Shown: positions 35,901 through 51,177, counted from the stretch's first letter. The stretch: DNA of 64,000 nt from Schoenoplectus triqueter (GCA_964058805.1 CAXKVV010002171.1:62001-126000); one strand, 5' to 3'. A program made the numbers and translations. The notes: generated from the sequence alone by a model not told the origin.

Positions 35901-38900
35901 CCGACACCCTCAGTACCGCCGAAACCGAGTCCGGGCGCGCAAAACATGAAAACGGGACACGACTCCCGCGGTACCGCGGAAACCGAGTTCGGGCGCGTAA
36001 AACATGAAAACGGGACCCGACGCCCTCGGTACCGCCGAAACCGAGTCCGAGTGCTTAAAACATGAAAACGAGACCGGACGCCCTCGGCGCCGCCGAAAAT
36101 GAGTCCGAGAGCGCAAAACATGAAAACGGGTCTCGACGCCATCGGTACCGTCGAAAATGAGTCGGGTAGCGCAAAACATGAAAACGGGACCCGACGCCCT
36201 CGGTAACGCCGAAACAGGGTCCGGGCGCGCAAAACATTAAAATGGGTCCCGACGCCCTCGGCACCGCCGAAACCGAGTTCGGCGCGCGCAAAACGTGAAA
36301 ACGGGACCCGACGCCCTCGGTACCGCCGAAAACGAGTTCGAGCGCCCAAATTAAGAAAACGAGACCCGACGCCCTCGGTACCTTCGAAATCAAGTCCGGG
36401 CACGCAAAACATGAAAACGGGACCCGACTCCCTCGGTACCGCCGAAAACGAGTCCGGGCGCGCAAAACATGAAAATGGGACCCGTCGCCCTCTTTACCTC
36501 AAAAAATGAGTCCGGGCGCCCAAAACATGAAAACAGGACCCGACATCCTCGGCGCCGCCGAAAACGAGTCCGAGAGCGCAAAACATGAAAACGGGTCTCG
36601 ACGCCATCGGTACCACCGAAACCGAGTCCGGGCGCGCAAAACGTGAAAACGGGTCCCGACGCCCTCGATACCGCCGAAAACGAGTTCGAGCGTCCAAATT
36701 AATAAAACGGGACCCGACGCCCTCGGTACCGCCGAAACCGAGTCGGGGAGCGCAAAACATGAAAACGGGACACGACGCCCTCAGTACCGCGGAAAATGAG
36801 TCCGGGCGCGCAAAACATGAAAACGGACCCGACGCCCTCGGTACCGCCGAAACCGAGTCCGGGCGCGCAAAACATGAAAATGGGACACGACTCCCTCGGT
36901 ACCGCCGAAACTGAGTCCTGGCGCGTAAAACATGAAAACGGGTACCGACGCCATCGGTACTGCCGAAACTGAGTCCGGGCGCGCAAAACATGAAAACGAG
37001 ACCTGACGCCCTCGGCGCCGCCGAAAACTAGTCCGAGAGCGCAAAAAAAGAAAACGGGTCTCGACACCATCGGTACAGTCGAAACAGGGTCCGGGCGCGC
37101 AAAACGTGAAATCGGGACCCGACGCCCTCGGTACCGCCGAAAATGAGTTCGAGCGCCCAAATTAAGAAAATGAGACCCGACACACTCGGTACCGCTGAAA
37201 ATGAGTCCGGGAGCGCAAAACATGAAAACGGGACCCGACGCCCTCGGTACTGCCGAAAACGAGTCCGGGAGCGCAAAACATGAAAACGGGTACCGACGCC
37301 ATCGGTACCGCCGAAAACGAGTCCGGGAGCGCAAAACATGAAAACGGGACCCGACGCCCTCGGTACCGCCGAAAACGAGTCCGGGAGCGCAAAACATGAA
37401 AACGGACCCGACGCCCTCGGTACCGCCGAAACCGAGTCCGGGCGCGCAAAACATGAAAACGGGACACGACTCCCTCGGTAACGCGGAAACCGAGTCCGGG
37501 CGCGTAAAACATGAAAACGGGTCCCGACGCCCTCGGTACCGCCGAAACCGAGTCCGGGTGCTTAAAACATAAAAACGAGACCTGACGCCCTCGGTGCCGC
37601 CGAAAACGAGTCCGAGAGCGCAAAACATGAAAACGGGTCTCGCCGCCATCGGTACCGTCGAAAATGAGTCTGGGAGCGCAAAACATGAAAACGGGACCCG
37701 ACGACCTCGGTAACGCCGAAACAGGGTCCGGGCGCGCAAAACGTGAAAACGGGTCCCGACGCCCTCGATACCGCCGAAAATGAGTTCGAGCGCCCAAATT
37801 AAGAAAACGAGACCCGACGCACTCGGTTCCGCCGAAAACAAATCCGGGCGCGCAAAACATGAAAATGGGACCCGTCGCCCTCTGTACCTACAAAAATGAG
37901 TCCGGGCGCCCGAAACATGAAAACGGGACCCGACGCCCTCGGTACCGCCGAAAACGAGTCCGGGCGCGCAAAACATGAAAATGGGACCCGTCGCCCTCTG
38001 TACCTCCAAAAATTAGTCCGGGCGCCCAAAACATGAAAACGGGACCCGACGCCCTCGGTACCGCCGAAAACGAGTCCGGGAGCGCAAAACATGAAAACGG
38101 GACTCGACGCCTTCGTGACCGCCGAAACCGAGTCCGGGAGTGCAAAACCTGAAAACGGGACACGACGCCCACAGTACCGCCGAAAATGAGTCCGGGCGCG
38201 CAAAACATGAAAACGGACCCGACGCCCTCGGTACCGCCGAAACCTAGTCCGGGCGCGCAAAACATGAAAACGGGACACGACTCCCTCGGTACCGCCGAAA
38301 CTAGGTCCTGGCGCGAAAAACATGAAAACAGGTCCCGACGACCTCGGTACCGCCGAAACCGAGTCCGGGCGCGCAAAACATGAAAACGAGACCTGACGCC
38401 CTCGGCGCCACCGAAAACTAGTCCGAGAGCGCAAAAAAAGAAAACGGGTCTCGACACCATCGGTACTGTCGAAACAGGGTCCGGGCGCGCAAAACATGAA
38501 AACGGGACCCGACGCCCTCGGTACCGCCGAAAACGAGTTCGAGCGCCCAAATTAAGAAAACGAGACCCGACGCACTTGGTACCTTCGAAATCGAGTCCGG
38601 GCACGCAAAACATGAAAACGGGACCCGACGCCCTCGGTACCGCCGAAAACGAGTCCGGGCGCGCAAAACATGAAAATGGGACCCGTCGCCCTCTGAACCT
38701 CCAAAAATGAGTCCGGGCTCCCAAAACATGAAAACAGGACCCGACAGCCTCGGCGCCACCCAAAACGAGTTTGAGAGCGCGAAACATGAAAACGGGTCGC
38801 GACGCCATCGGTACCGCCGAAAGTGAGTCGGGGAGCGCAATACATTAAAACGGGACCCGACGCCGTCGGTACCGCCGAAAACGAGTCCGGGAGCGCAAAA

Positions 38901-39529
38901 CATAAAAACGGGACCCGACGCCCTCGGTACCGCCGAAAACGAATCTGGGAGCGCAAAACATGAAAACGGGACCCGACGCCCTCGGTACCGCCGAAATCGA
39001 GTTCGGGCGCGCAAAACATGAAAACGAGTCCCGACGCCCTCGGTACGGCCGAAACCGAGTCCGGGAGCGCAAAATATGAAAACGGGTCGCGACGCCATCG
39101 GTACCGCCAAAAACGAGTCGGGGAGCGCCAAACATGACAACGGGACCCGACGCCCTCGGTACCGCCGAAAATGAGTCCGGGAGCGCAAAACATGAAAACG
39201 GGACCCGACGCCCTCGGTACCGCCGAAACCGAGTCCGGGCGCGCAAAACATGAAAACGTGACACGACTCCCTCGGTACCACCGAAACCAGGTCCGGGCGC
39301 GCAAGACATAAAAACGGGTCCCGACGCCCTCGGTGCCGCCGAAGTAGAGTCCAGGCGCGCAAAATGTTAAAACGGGACCTGACGCCCTCGGTACCGCCGA
39401 AAACGAGTTCAAGCGCCCAAATTAAGAAAACGAGACCCGACGCACTCGGTACCGCCGAAATCGAGTCCGATCACGCAAAACATGAAAATGGGACCCGACG
39501 CCCTTGGTACCGCCGAAAACGAGTCCGGG

Positions 39530-42256
39530 CGCGCAAAACATGAAAACGGGACTTGACGCCCTCGGTACGGCCGAAATCGAGTCTGAGAGCGCTAAACAGG
39601 ATAACGGGTCCCGACGCCCTCGGTACCGCCGAAAACGAGTCCGGGAGCGCAAAACATGAAAACGGGACCCGACGCCCTCGGTGCCGCCGAAAACGAGTCC
39701 GAGAGCGCAAAACATGAAAACGGGTCCCGACGCCCTCGGTACCGCCGAAACACAGTCCGGGAGCGCAAAACATGAAAACGGGACCCGACGCGCTCGGTAC
39801 CGCCGAAACCGAGTCCGGGCACGCAAAACATGTAAACGAGACCCGACGCCCTCGGTGCCGCCGAAAACGAGTCCGACAGCGCAAAACATGAAAACGGGTC
39901 CCGACGCCATCGGTACCGCCGAAAACGAGTCAGGGAGCGCAAAACATGAAAACGGGACCTGACGCCCTCGGTACCGCCGAAACACAGTCCGGGAGCGCAA
40001 AACATGAAAACGGGACCCGACGCGCTCGGTACCGCCGAAACCGAGTCCGGGCGCGCAAAACATGAAAACGGGACCCGACTCCCTCGGTACCGCCAAAACA
40101 GGGTCTGGGCGCGCAAAACATGAAAACGGGTCCCGACGCCCTCGGTACCGCCGAAACCGAGTCCGGTCGCAAAAAACGTGAAAACGGGACCCGACGCCCT
40201 CGGTTCCGCCGAAAACGAGTTCGAGCGCCCAAATTAAGAAAACGAGACCCGACGCACTTGGTACTGCCGAAAACTAGTCCGGGCACGCAAAACATGAAAA
40301 CGGGACCCGACGCCCTCGGTACCGCCGAAAACGTGTCCGGGCGCGCAAAACAAGAAAACGGGACCCGTCGCCCTCGGTACCGCCGAAAACGAGTCCGGGC
40401 GCCCAAAACATGAAAACAGGACCCGACAGCCTCGGCGCCGCCGAAAACGAGTCCGAGAGCGCAAAACATGAAAACGGGTCCCGACGCCATCGGTACCGCC
40501 GAAAATGAGTCGGGGAGCGCAAAACATGAAAACGGGACCCGACGCCCTCGGTACCGCCGAAAACGAGTCCGGGAGCGCAAAACATGAAAACGGGACCCGA
40601 CGCCCTCGGTACCGCCGAAACCGAGTCCGGGAGCGCAAAACATGAAAACGGGACCCGACGCCCTCGGTACCGCCGAAAACGATTCCGGGAGCGCAAAACA
40701 TGAAAACGGGACCCGATGCCCTCGGTACCGCCGAAACCGAGTCCGGGCGCGCAAAACATGAAAATGGGACCCGTCGCCCACTGTACCTCCAAAAATGAGT
40801 CCGGGCGCCCGAAGCATGAAAACGGGACCCGACGCCCTCGGAGCCGTCGAAAACAAGTCCGAGAGCGCAAAACATTGAAACGGGTCTCGACGCCATCGGT
40901 ACCGTCGAAAATGAGTCCGGGCACGCAAAACATGAAAACGGGACCCGACGCCCTCGGTACCGCCGAAAACGAGTCCGGGCGCGCAAATCATGAAAATGGG
41001 ACCCGTCGCCCCCTGTACCTCCAAAAATTAGTCCGAGCGCCAAAAACATGAAAACAGGACCCGACAGCCTCGGCGCCGCCGAAAACGAGTCCGAGAGCGC
41101 AACACATGAAAACGGGTCTCGACGCCATCGGTACCGCCGAAAATGAGTCGGGGAGAGCAAAACGTGAAAACGGGACCCGAGGCCCTCGGTACCGCCGAAA
41201 ACGAGTCCGGGAGCGCAAAACATGAAAACGGGACCCGACGCCCTCGGTACGGCCGAAACCGAGTCCGGGAGCGCAAAACATGAAAACGGGACCCGACGCC
41301 CTCGGTACCGCCGAAAACGATTCCGGGAGCGCAAAACATGAAAACGGGACCCGACGCCCTCGGTACCGCCGAAACCGAGTTCGGGCGCGCAAAACATGAA
41401 AACGGGACTTGACGCCCTCGGTACGGCCGAAATCGAGTCTGAGAGCGCTAAACAGGATAACGGGTCCCGACGCCCTCGGTACCTCCGAAAACGAGTCCGG
41501 GAGCGCAAAACATGAAAACGGGACCCGACGCCCTCGGTGCCGCTGAAAACGAGTCCGAGAGCGCAAAACATGAAAACGGGTCCCGACGCCCTCGGTACCG
41601 CCGAAACACAGTCCGGGAGCGCAAAACATGAAAACGGGACCCGACGCGCTCGGTACCGCCGAAACCGAGTCCGGGCACGCAAAACATGTAAACGAGACCC
41701 GACGCCCTCGGTGCCGCCGAAAACGAGTCCGACAGCGCAAAACATGAAAACGGGTCCAGACGCCATCGGTACCGCCGAAAACGAGTCAGGGAGCGCAAAA
41801 CATGAAAACGGGACCTGACGCCCTCGGTACCGCCGAAACACAGTCCGGGAGCGCAAAACATGAAAACGGGACCCGACGCGCTCGGTACCGCCGAAACCGA
41901 GTCCGGGCGCGCAAAACATGAAAACGGGACCCGACTCCCTCGGTACCGCCGAAACAGGGTCCGGGCGCGCAAAACATGAAAACGGGTCCCGACGCCCTCG
42001 GTACCGCCGAAACCGAGTCCGGTCGCAAAAAACGTGAAAACGGGACCCGACGCCCTCGGTTCCGCCGAAAACGAGTTCGAGCGCCCAAATTAAGAAAACG
42101 AGACCCGACGCACTTGGTCCTGCCGAAAACGAGTCTGGGCACGCAAAACATGAAAACGGGACCCGACGCCCTCGGTACCGCCGAAAACGTGTCCGGGCGC
42201 GCAAAACAAGAAAACGGGACCCGTCGCCCTCGGTACCGCCGAAAACGAGTCCGGGC
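39530..42256 (+). repeat. ~870-bp block duplicated at 1,856-bp offset
   Basis: 39530-40400 matches 41386-42256 at offset 1,856 (32 monomers). The private motif GAGCGCTAAACAGGATAACGG near 39587 and 41443 supports the match. The copies are separated by about 985 bp of other monomers, so this is either an older tandem duplication whose middle has diverged or an insertion of a block. Confidence 0.75.
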
Positions 42257-45200
42257 GCGCAAAACATGAATATAAAACCCGTCTCCCTCTATACCTCCAA
42301 AAATGAGTCCGGACGCCCAAAACATGAAAACGGGACCCGACAGCCTCGGCGCCGCCGAAGACGAGTCCGAGAGCGCAAAACATGAAAACGGGTCCCGACG
42401 CCATCGGTACCGTCGAAAATAAGTCGGGGAGCGCAAAACATGAAAACGGGACCCGACGCCCTCGGTACCGCCGAAAATGAGTCCGGGAGCGCAAAATATA
42501 AAAACGGGACCCGACGCCCTAGGTACCGCCGTAAATGAGTCCGGGCACGCAAAACATGACAACGGGACCTGACGCCCACGACACCACCGAAAACGAGTCC
42601 GGGCGCGCAAAACGTAAAAACGTGACCCGACGCCCTCGGTAACGCCGAAAACGAGTTCGAGCGCCCAAATTAAGAAAACGAGATCCGACGCCCTCGGTAT
42701 CGCCGAAAACGAGTCCGGGAGCGCAAAACATGAAAACGGGACCCGACGCCCTCGGTACCGCCGAAAACGAGTCCGGGAGCGCAAAACATGAAAACGGGAC
42801 CCGACGCCCTCCGTACCGCCGAAACCGAGTCCGGGAGCGCAAAGCATGAAAACGGGAACCGACGCCCTCGGTACCGCCGAAACCGAGTTCGGGCGCGCAA
42901 AACATGGAAACGGTTCCCGACGCCATCGGTACCGCCGAAAACGAGTCGTGGAGCGCAAAACAAGAAAACGGGACCCGACGACATCGGTACCGCCGAAAAC
43001 GAGTCCGGGAGAACAAAACATGAAAACGGGACCCGACGCCCTCGGTACCGCCGAAAACGAGTCCGGGAGCGCAAGACATGAAAACGGGACTCGACGCCCT
43101 CGGGACCGCCGGAACCGAGTCCGGGCGCGCAAAACATGAAAACGAGACCCGACGCCGTCGGCGCCGCCGAAAATGAGTCCGGGCACGCCAAACATGAAAA
43201 CTTGACCCGACGCCCTCGGTAACGCTGGAAACGAGTTCGAGCGCCCAAATTAAGAAAACGAGATCCGACGCACTCGGTACCGCCGAAATCGAGTCCGGGC
43301 TCGCGAAACATGAAAACGGGACCCGACGCCCTCGGCGCCGCCGAAAATGAGTCCGAGAGCGCAAAACATGAAAACGGGTCGCGACGCCATTGGTACCGCC
43401 GAATACGAGTCTGGGACCGCAAAACATGAAAACGGGACCCGACGCCCTCGGTACCGCCGAAAACGAGTCCGGGAGCGCAAGACATGAAAACGGGACCCGA
43501 CGGCCTCGGTACTGCAGAAACCGTGTCCGCGAGCGCAAAACATGAAAACGGGTCCCGACGCCATCGGTACCGCCGAAAACGAGTCGGGGAGCGCAAAACA
43601 TGAAAACGGGAACCGACGACCTCGTTACCGCCGAAAACGAGTCGGGGAGCGCAAAACATGAAAACGGGACCCGACGCCCGCGGTACTGTCGAAAACGAGT
43701 CCGAGAGCGCAAGACATGAAAACGGGACTCGACGCCCTTGGGACCGCCGAAACCGAGTCCGGGCGCGCAAAACTTGAAAACGGGACACGAATCCCTCGGT
43801 ACCGTCGAAAATGAGTCCGGGCGCGCAAAACATGAAAACGAGAACCGACGCCGTCGGCGCAGCCGAAAACGAGTCCGGGCGCGCAAAACATGAAAACGAG
43901 ACCCGACTCCCTCGGTACCGCTGAAACCGAGTCCGGGCGCGCAAAACATGAAAACGGGACGCGACGCCCTCGGTACCGCCGAAACCGAGTCCGGGCGCGC
44001 AAAACGTGAAAACGTGACCCGACGCCCTCGGTACCGCCGATACCGAGTTCGTGCGCCCAAATTAAGAAAACGAGATCCGACGCACTCGGTACCTCCGAAA
44101 TCGAGTTCGGGCATGCGAAACCTGAAAACGGGACCCGACGCCTTCGGTACCGCCGAAAACGAATCCGGGAGCGAAAAACATGAAATCGGGACCCGATGCC
44201 CTCGGTACCGCCGAAACCGAGTTCGGGCGCGCAAAACATGAAAACGGGACCCGACGCCCTCGGTACCGCCGAAACCGAGCCCGGGAGCGCAAAACATGAA
44301 AACGAGACCCAACGCCCTCGGTACCGCCCAAACTGGGTCCGGGAGCACAAAACATGAAAACGGGTCCCGACGCCCTCGGTACCGCCGAAATAGAGTCCAG
44401 GCACGCAAAATGTGAAAACGGGACCCGACGCCCTCGATACCGCCGAAAACGAGTTCAAGCGCCCAAATTAAGAAAACGAGACCCGACGCACTCGGTACCG
44501 CCGAAATCGAGTCTGGGCACGCAAAACATGAAAATGGGACCCGACGCCTTTGGCACCGCCGAAAACGAGTCCGGGCGCACAAAACTTGTAAATGGGACCC
44601 GTCGCCCTCTGTACCTCCAACAATGAGTCCGGGCGCCCAAAACATGAAAACGGGACCCGATAGCCTCGGCGCCGCCGAAAATGAGTCAGAGAGCGCAAGA
44701 CATGAAAACGGGTCACGACGCCATCGGTACCGCCGAAAATGAGTCAGCGAGCGCAAAACCTTAAAACGCGACCCGACGCCCTCGGTACTGCCGAAAACGA
44801 GTCCGGGAGCGCAAAACATGAAAATAGACCCGACGCCCTCGGTACCACCGAAACCGAGTCCGGGAGCGCAAAACATGAAAACGGGACCCGACGCCCTCGG
44901 TACCGCCGAAAACGATTCCGGGAGCGCAAAACATGAAAACGGGACCCGACGCCCTCGGTACCGCCGAAACCGAGTTCGGGCGCGCAAAACATGAAAACGG
45001 GACCCGACGCCCTCGGCGCCGCCGAAAACGAGTCCGAGAGCGCAAAACATGAAAACGGGTCTCGACGCCATCGGTTCCGCCGAAAACGAGTCAGGGAGCG
45101 CAAAACATGAAAACGGGACCCGACGCCCTCGGTACCGCCGAAAACATCTCCGGGAGCGCAAAACATGAAAACGAGATCCGACGCACTCGGTACCGCCGAA

Positions 45201-48200
45201 ATCGAGTTCGGGCAGGCGAAACCTAAAAACGGGACCCGACGCCCTCGGTACCGCCGTAAACGAATCCGGGAGCGCAAAACATGAAATCGGGACCCGACGC
45301 CCTCGGTACCGCTGAAACCGAGTTCGGGCGCGCAAAACATGAAAACGGGACACGACTCCCTCGGTACCGCCGAAACCGGGTCACATCTCCGGGAGCGCAA
45401 AACATGAAAACGGGATCCGACGCCCTCGGTACCGCCGAAACAGGGTTCGGGCGCGCAAAACATGAAAACGGGTCCCGACTCCCTCGGTACCGCCGAAACC
45501 GAGTCCGGGCGCGCAAAACGTGAAAATGGGACCCGACGCCCTCGGTTCCGCCGAAAACGAGTTCGAGCGCCCAAATTAAGAAAACGAGACCCGACGCACT
45601 CGGTACCGCCGAAAATGAGTCCGGGCACGCAAAACATGAAAACGAGACCCGACGCCCTCGGTACCGCCGAAAACGAGTCCGGGCGCGCATAACAAGAAAA
45701 CGGGACCCGTCGCCCTCTATACCTCCAAAAATTAGTCCGGGCGCCCTAAACATGAAAAAGGGACCCGAGGCCCTCGGTACCGCCGAAAACGAGTCCGGGA
45801 GCGCAAAACATGAAAACGGGTCCCGACGCCATCGGTACCGCCGAAAACGTGTCCGGGCGCGAAAAACATGAAAACGGGATCCGACGCCCTCGGTACCGCC
45901 GAAAACGAGTCCGGGAGGGCAACACATGAAAACGGACCCGACGCCCTCGGTACCGCCGAAACCGAGTCCGTGCACGCAAAACATGAAAACGGGACACGAC
46001 TCCCTCGGTACCGCCGAAATCGAGTCCGGGCGCGTAAATCATGAAAACGGGTCCCGTCGCCCTCGGTACCGCCGAAACCGAGTCCGGACGCGCAAAACAT
46101 GAAGACGAGACCCGACGCACTTGGTACCTTCGAAATCGAGTCCGGGCACGCAAAACATGAAAACAGGACCCGACGCAGTTGGTTCCTTCGAAATCGAGTC
46201 TGGGCACGCAAAACATGAAAACGGGACCCGACGCCCTCGGTACCGCCGAAAATGAGTCCGGGAGCACAAAACATGAAAACGGGTCTCGATGCCATCGGTA
46301 CCGTCGAAAATGAGTCGGGGAGCGCAAAACATGAAAACGGGACCCGACTCCCTCGGTACCGCCGAAACAGGGTCCGGGCGCGCAAAACATGAAAACGGGT
46401 CCCGACGCCCTCGGTACCGCCGAAACCGAGTCCGGTCGCAAAAAACGTGAAAACGGGACCCGACGCCCTCGGTTCCGCCGAAAACGAGTTCGAGCGCCCA
46501 AATTAAGAAAACGAGACCCGACGCACTTGGTCCTGCCGAAAACGAGTCTGGGCACGCAAAACATGAAAACGGGACCCGACGCCCTCGGTACCGCCGAAAA
46601 CGTGTCCGGGCGCGCAAAACAAGAAAACGGGACCCGTCGCCCTCGGTACCGCCGAAAACGAGTCCGGGCGCGCAAAACATGAATATAAAACCCGTCGCCC
46701 TCTATACCTCCAAAAATGAGTCCGGACGCCCAAAACATGAAAACGGGACCCGACAGCCTCGGCGCCGCCGAAGACGAGTCCGAGAGCGCAAAACATGAAA
46801 ACGGGTCCCGACGCCATCGGTACCGTCGAAAATAAGTCGGGGAGCGCAAAACATGAAAACGGGACCCGACGCCCTCGGTACCGCCGAAAATGAGTCCGGG
46901 AGCGCAAAATATAAAAACGGGACCCGACGCCCTAGGTACCGCCGTAAATGAGTCCGGGCACGCAAAACATGACAACGGGACCCGACGCCCACGACACCAC
47001 CGAAAACGAGTCCGGGCGCGCAAAACGTAAAAACGTGACCCGACGCCCTCGGTAACGCCGAAAACGAGTTCGAGCGCCCAAATTAAGAAAACGAGATCCG
47101 ACGCCCTCGGTATCGCCGAAAACGAGTCCGGGAGCGCAAAACATGAAAACGGGACCCGACGCCCTCGGTACCGCCGAAAACGAGTCCGGGAGCGCAAAAC
47201 ATGAAAACGGGACCCGACGCCCTCCGTACCGCCGAAACCGAGTCCGGGAGCGCAAAGCATGAAAACGGGAACCGACGCCCTCGGTACCGCCGAAACCGAG
47301 TTCGGGCGCGCAAAACATGGAAACGGTTCCCGACGCCATCGGTACCGCCGAAAACGAGTCGTGGAGCGCAAAACAAGAAAACGGGACCCGACGACATCGG
47401 TACCGCCGAAAACGAGTCCGGGAGAACAAAACATGAAAACGGGACCCAACGCCCTCGGTACCGCCGAAAACGAGTCCGGGAGCGCAAGACATGAAAACGG
47501 GACTCGACGCCCTCGGGACCGCCGGAACCGAGTCCGGGCGCGCAAAACATGAAAACGAGACCCGACGCCGTCGGCGCCGCCGAAAATGAGTCCGGGCACG
47601 CCAAACATGAAAACTTGACCCGACGCCCTCGGTAACGCTGCAAACGAGTTCGAGCGCACAAATTAAGAAAACGAGATCCGACGCACTCGGTACCGCCGAA
47701 ATCGAGTCCGGGCTCGCGAAACATGAAAACGGGACCCGACGCCCTCGGCGCCGCCGAAAATGAGTCCGAGAGCGCAAAACATGAAAACGGGTCGCGACGC
47801 CATTGGTATCGCCGAATACGAGTCTGGGACCGCAAAACATGAAAACGGGACCCGACGCCCTCGGTACCGCCGAAAACGAGTCCGGGAGCGCAAGACATGA
47901 AAACGGGACCCGACGGCCTCGGTACTGCAGAAACCGTGTCCGCGAGCGCAAAACATGAAAACGGGTCCCGACGCCATCGGTACCGCCGAAAACGAGTCGG
48001 GGAGCGCAAAACATGAAAACGGGAACCGACGACCTCGTTACCGCCGAAAACGAGTCGGGGAGCGCAAAACATGAAAACGGGACCCGACGCCCGCGGTACT
48101 GTCGAAAACGAGTCCGAGAGCGCAAGACATGAAAACGGGACTCGACGCCCTTGGGACCGCCGAAACCGAGTCCGGGCGCGCAAAACTTGAAAACGGGACA

Positions 48201-50679
48201 CGAATCCCTCGGTACCGTCGAAAATGAGTCCGGGCGCGCAAAACATGAAAACGAGAACCGACGCCGTCGGCGCAGCCGAAAACGAGTCCGGGCGCGCAAA
48301 ACATGAAAACGAGACCCGACTCCCTCGGTACCGCTGAAACCGAGTCCGGGCGCGCAAAACACGAAAACGGGACGCGACGCCCTCGGTACCGCCGAAACCG
48401 AGTCCGGGCGCGCAAAACGTGAAAACGTGACCCGACGCCCTCGGTACCGCCGATACCGAGTTCGTGCGCCCAAATTAAGAAAACGAGATCCGACGCACTC
48501 GGTACCTCCGAAATCGAGTTCGGGCATGCGAAACCTGAAAACGGGACCCGACGCCTTCGGTACCGCCGAAAACGAATCCGGGAGCGAAAAACATGAAATC
48601 GGGACCCGATGCCCTCGGTACCGCCGAAACCGAGTTCGGGCGCGCAAAACATGAAAACGGGACCCGACGCCCTCGGTACCGCCGAAACCGAGCCCGGGAG
48701 CGCAAAACATGAAAACGAGACCCAACGCCCTCGGTACCGCCCAAACTGGGTCCGGGAGCGCAAAACATGAAAACGGGTCCCGACGCCCTCGGTACCGCCG
48801 AAATAGAGTCCAGGCACGCAAAATGTGAAAACGGGACCCGACGCCCTCGATACCGCCGAAAACGAGTTCAAGCGCCCAAATTAAGAAAACGAGACCCGAC
48901 GCACTCGGTACCGCCGAAATCGAGTCTGGGCACGCAAAACATGAAAATGGGACCCGACGCCTTTGGCACCGCCGAAAACGAGTCCGGGCGCACAAAACTT
49001 GTAAATGGGACCCGTCGCCCTCTGTACCTCCAACAATGAGTCCGGGCGCCCAAAACATGAAAACGGGACCCGATAGCCTCGGCGCCGCCGAAAATGAGTC
49101 AGAGAGCGCAAGACATGAAAACGGGTCACGACGACATCGGTACCGCCGAAAATGAGTCAGCGAGCGCAAAACCTTAAAACGCGACCCGACGCCCTCGGTA
49201 CTGCCGAAAACGAGTCCGGGAGCGCAAAACATGAAAATAGACCCGACGCCCTCGGTACAACCGAAACCGAGTCCGGGAGCGCAAAACATGAAAACGGGAC
49301 CCGACGCCCTCGGTACCGCCGAAAACGATTCCGGGAGCGCAAAACATGAAAACGGGACCCGACGCCCTCGGTACCGCCGAAACCGAGTTCGGGCGCGCAA
49401 AACATGAAAACGGGACCCGACGCCCTCGGCGCCGCCGAAAACGAGTCCGAGAGCGCAAAACATGAAAACGGGTCTCGACGCCATCGGTTCCGCCGAAAAC
49501 GAGTCAGGGAGCGCAAAACATGAAAACGGGACCCGACGCCCTCGGTACCGCCGAAAACATCTCCGGGAGCGCAAAACATGAAAACGAGATCCGACGCACT
49601 CGGTACCGCCGAAATCGAGTTCGTGCAGGCGAAACCTAAAAACGGGACCCGACGCCCTCGGTACCGCCGTAAACGAATCCGGGAGCGCAAAACATGAAAT
49701 CGGGACCCGACGCCCTCGGTACCGCTGAAACCGAGTTCGGGCGCGCAAAACATGAAAACGGGACACGACTCCCTCGGTACCGCCGAAACCGGGTCACATC
49801 TCCGGGAGCGCAAAACATGAAAACGGGATCCGACGCCCTCGGTACCGCCGAAACAGGGTCCGGGCGCGCAAAACATGAAAACGGGTCCCGACTCCCTCGG
49901 TACCGCCGAAACCGAGTCCGGGCGCGCAAAACGTGAAAATGGGACCCGACGCCCTCGGTTCCGCCGAAAACGAGTTCGAGCGCCCAAATTAAGAAAACGA
50001 GACCCGACGCACTCGGTACCGCCGAAAATGAGTCCGGGCACGCAAAACATGAAAACGAGACCCGACGCCCTCGGTACCGCCGAAAACGAGTCCGGGCGCG
50101 CATAACAAGAAAACGGGACCCGTCGCCCTCTATACCTCCAAAAATTAGTCCGGGCGCCCTAAACATGAAAAAGGGACCCGAGGCCCTCGGTACCGCCGAA
50201 AACGAGTCCGGGAGCGCAAAACATGAAAACGGGTCCCGACGCCATCGGTACCGCCGAAAACGTGTCCGGGCGCGAAAAACATGAAAACGGGATCCGACGC
50301 CCTCGGTACCGCCGAAACCGAGTCCGTGCACGCAAAACATGAAAACGGGACACGACTCCCTCGGTACCGCCGAAACCGAGTCCGGGCGCGTAAATCATGA
50401 AAACGGGTCCCGTCGCCCTCGGTACCGCCGAAACCGAGTCCGGACGCGCAAAACATGAAAACGAGACCCGACGCACTTGGTACCTTCGAAATCGAGTCCG
50501 GGCACGCAAAACATGAAAACAGGACCCGACGCACTTGGTTCCTTCGAAATCGAGTCTGGGCACGCAAAACATGAAAACGGGACCCGACGCCCTCGGTACC
50601 GCCGAAAATGAGTCCGGGAGCACAAAACATGAAAACGGGTCTCGATGCCATCGGTACCGTCGAAAATGAGTCGGGGAGC
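41911..50679 (+). repeat. ~4.4-kb head-to-tail segmental duplication within the 58-bp array
   Basis: Copy 1 is 41911-46323 (4,413 bp) and copy 2 is 46324-50679 (4,356 bp). The 57-bp difference is one monomer present at 45901-45957 and missing from copy 2. Differences seen are few, for example GTCTCCCTC near 42285 against GTCGCCCTC near 46698. The start of the unit appears a third time just after 50680, as expected for unequal exchange between tandem copies. Confidence 0.87.
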
Positions 50680-51177
50680 GCAAAACATGAAAACGGGACC
50701 CGACTCCCTCGGTACCGCCGAAACAGGGTCCGGGCGCGCAAAACACGAAAACGGGTCCCGACGCCCTCGGTACCGCCGAAACCGAGTCCGGGCGCGCAAA
50801 ACGTGAAAACGGAACCCGACGCCCTCGGTACCGCCGAAAACGAGTTCGAGTGCCCAAATTAAGAAAACGAGACCCGACGCACTTGGTACCTTCGAAATCG
50901 AGTCCGGGCACGGAAAACATGAAAACGGGACCCGACGCCCTCGGTACCGCCGAAAACGAGTCCGGGCGCGCAAAACATGAAAATGGGACCCGTCGCCCTC
51001 TGTACCTCCAAAAACGAGTCCGGGAGCGCAAAACATGAAAACGAGATCCGACGCCCTCAATACCGCCGAAAACGAGTTCGGGAGCGCAAAACATGAAAAC
51101 GGGACCCGACGCCCTCGGTACGGCCGAAACCGACTCCGGGAGCGCAAAACATGAAAACGGGTCCCGACGCCCTCGCT

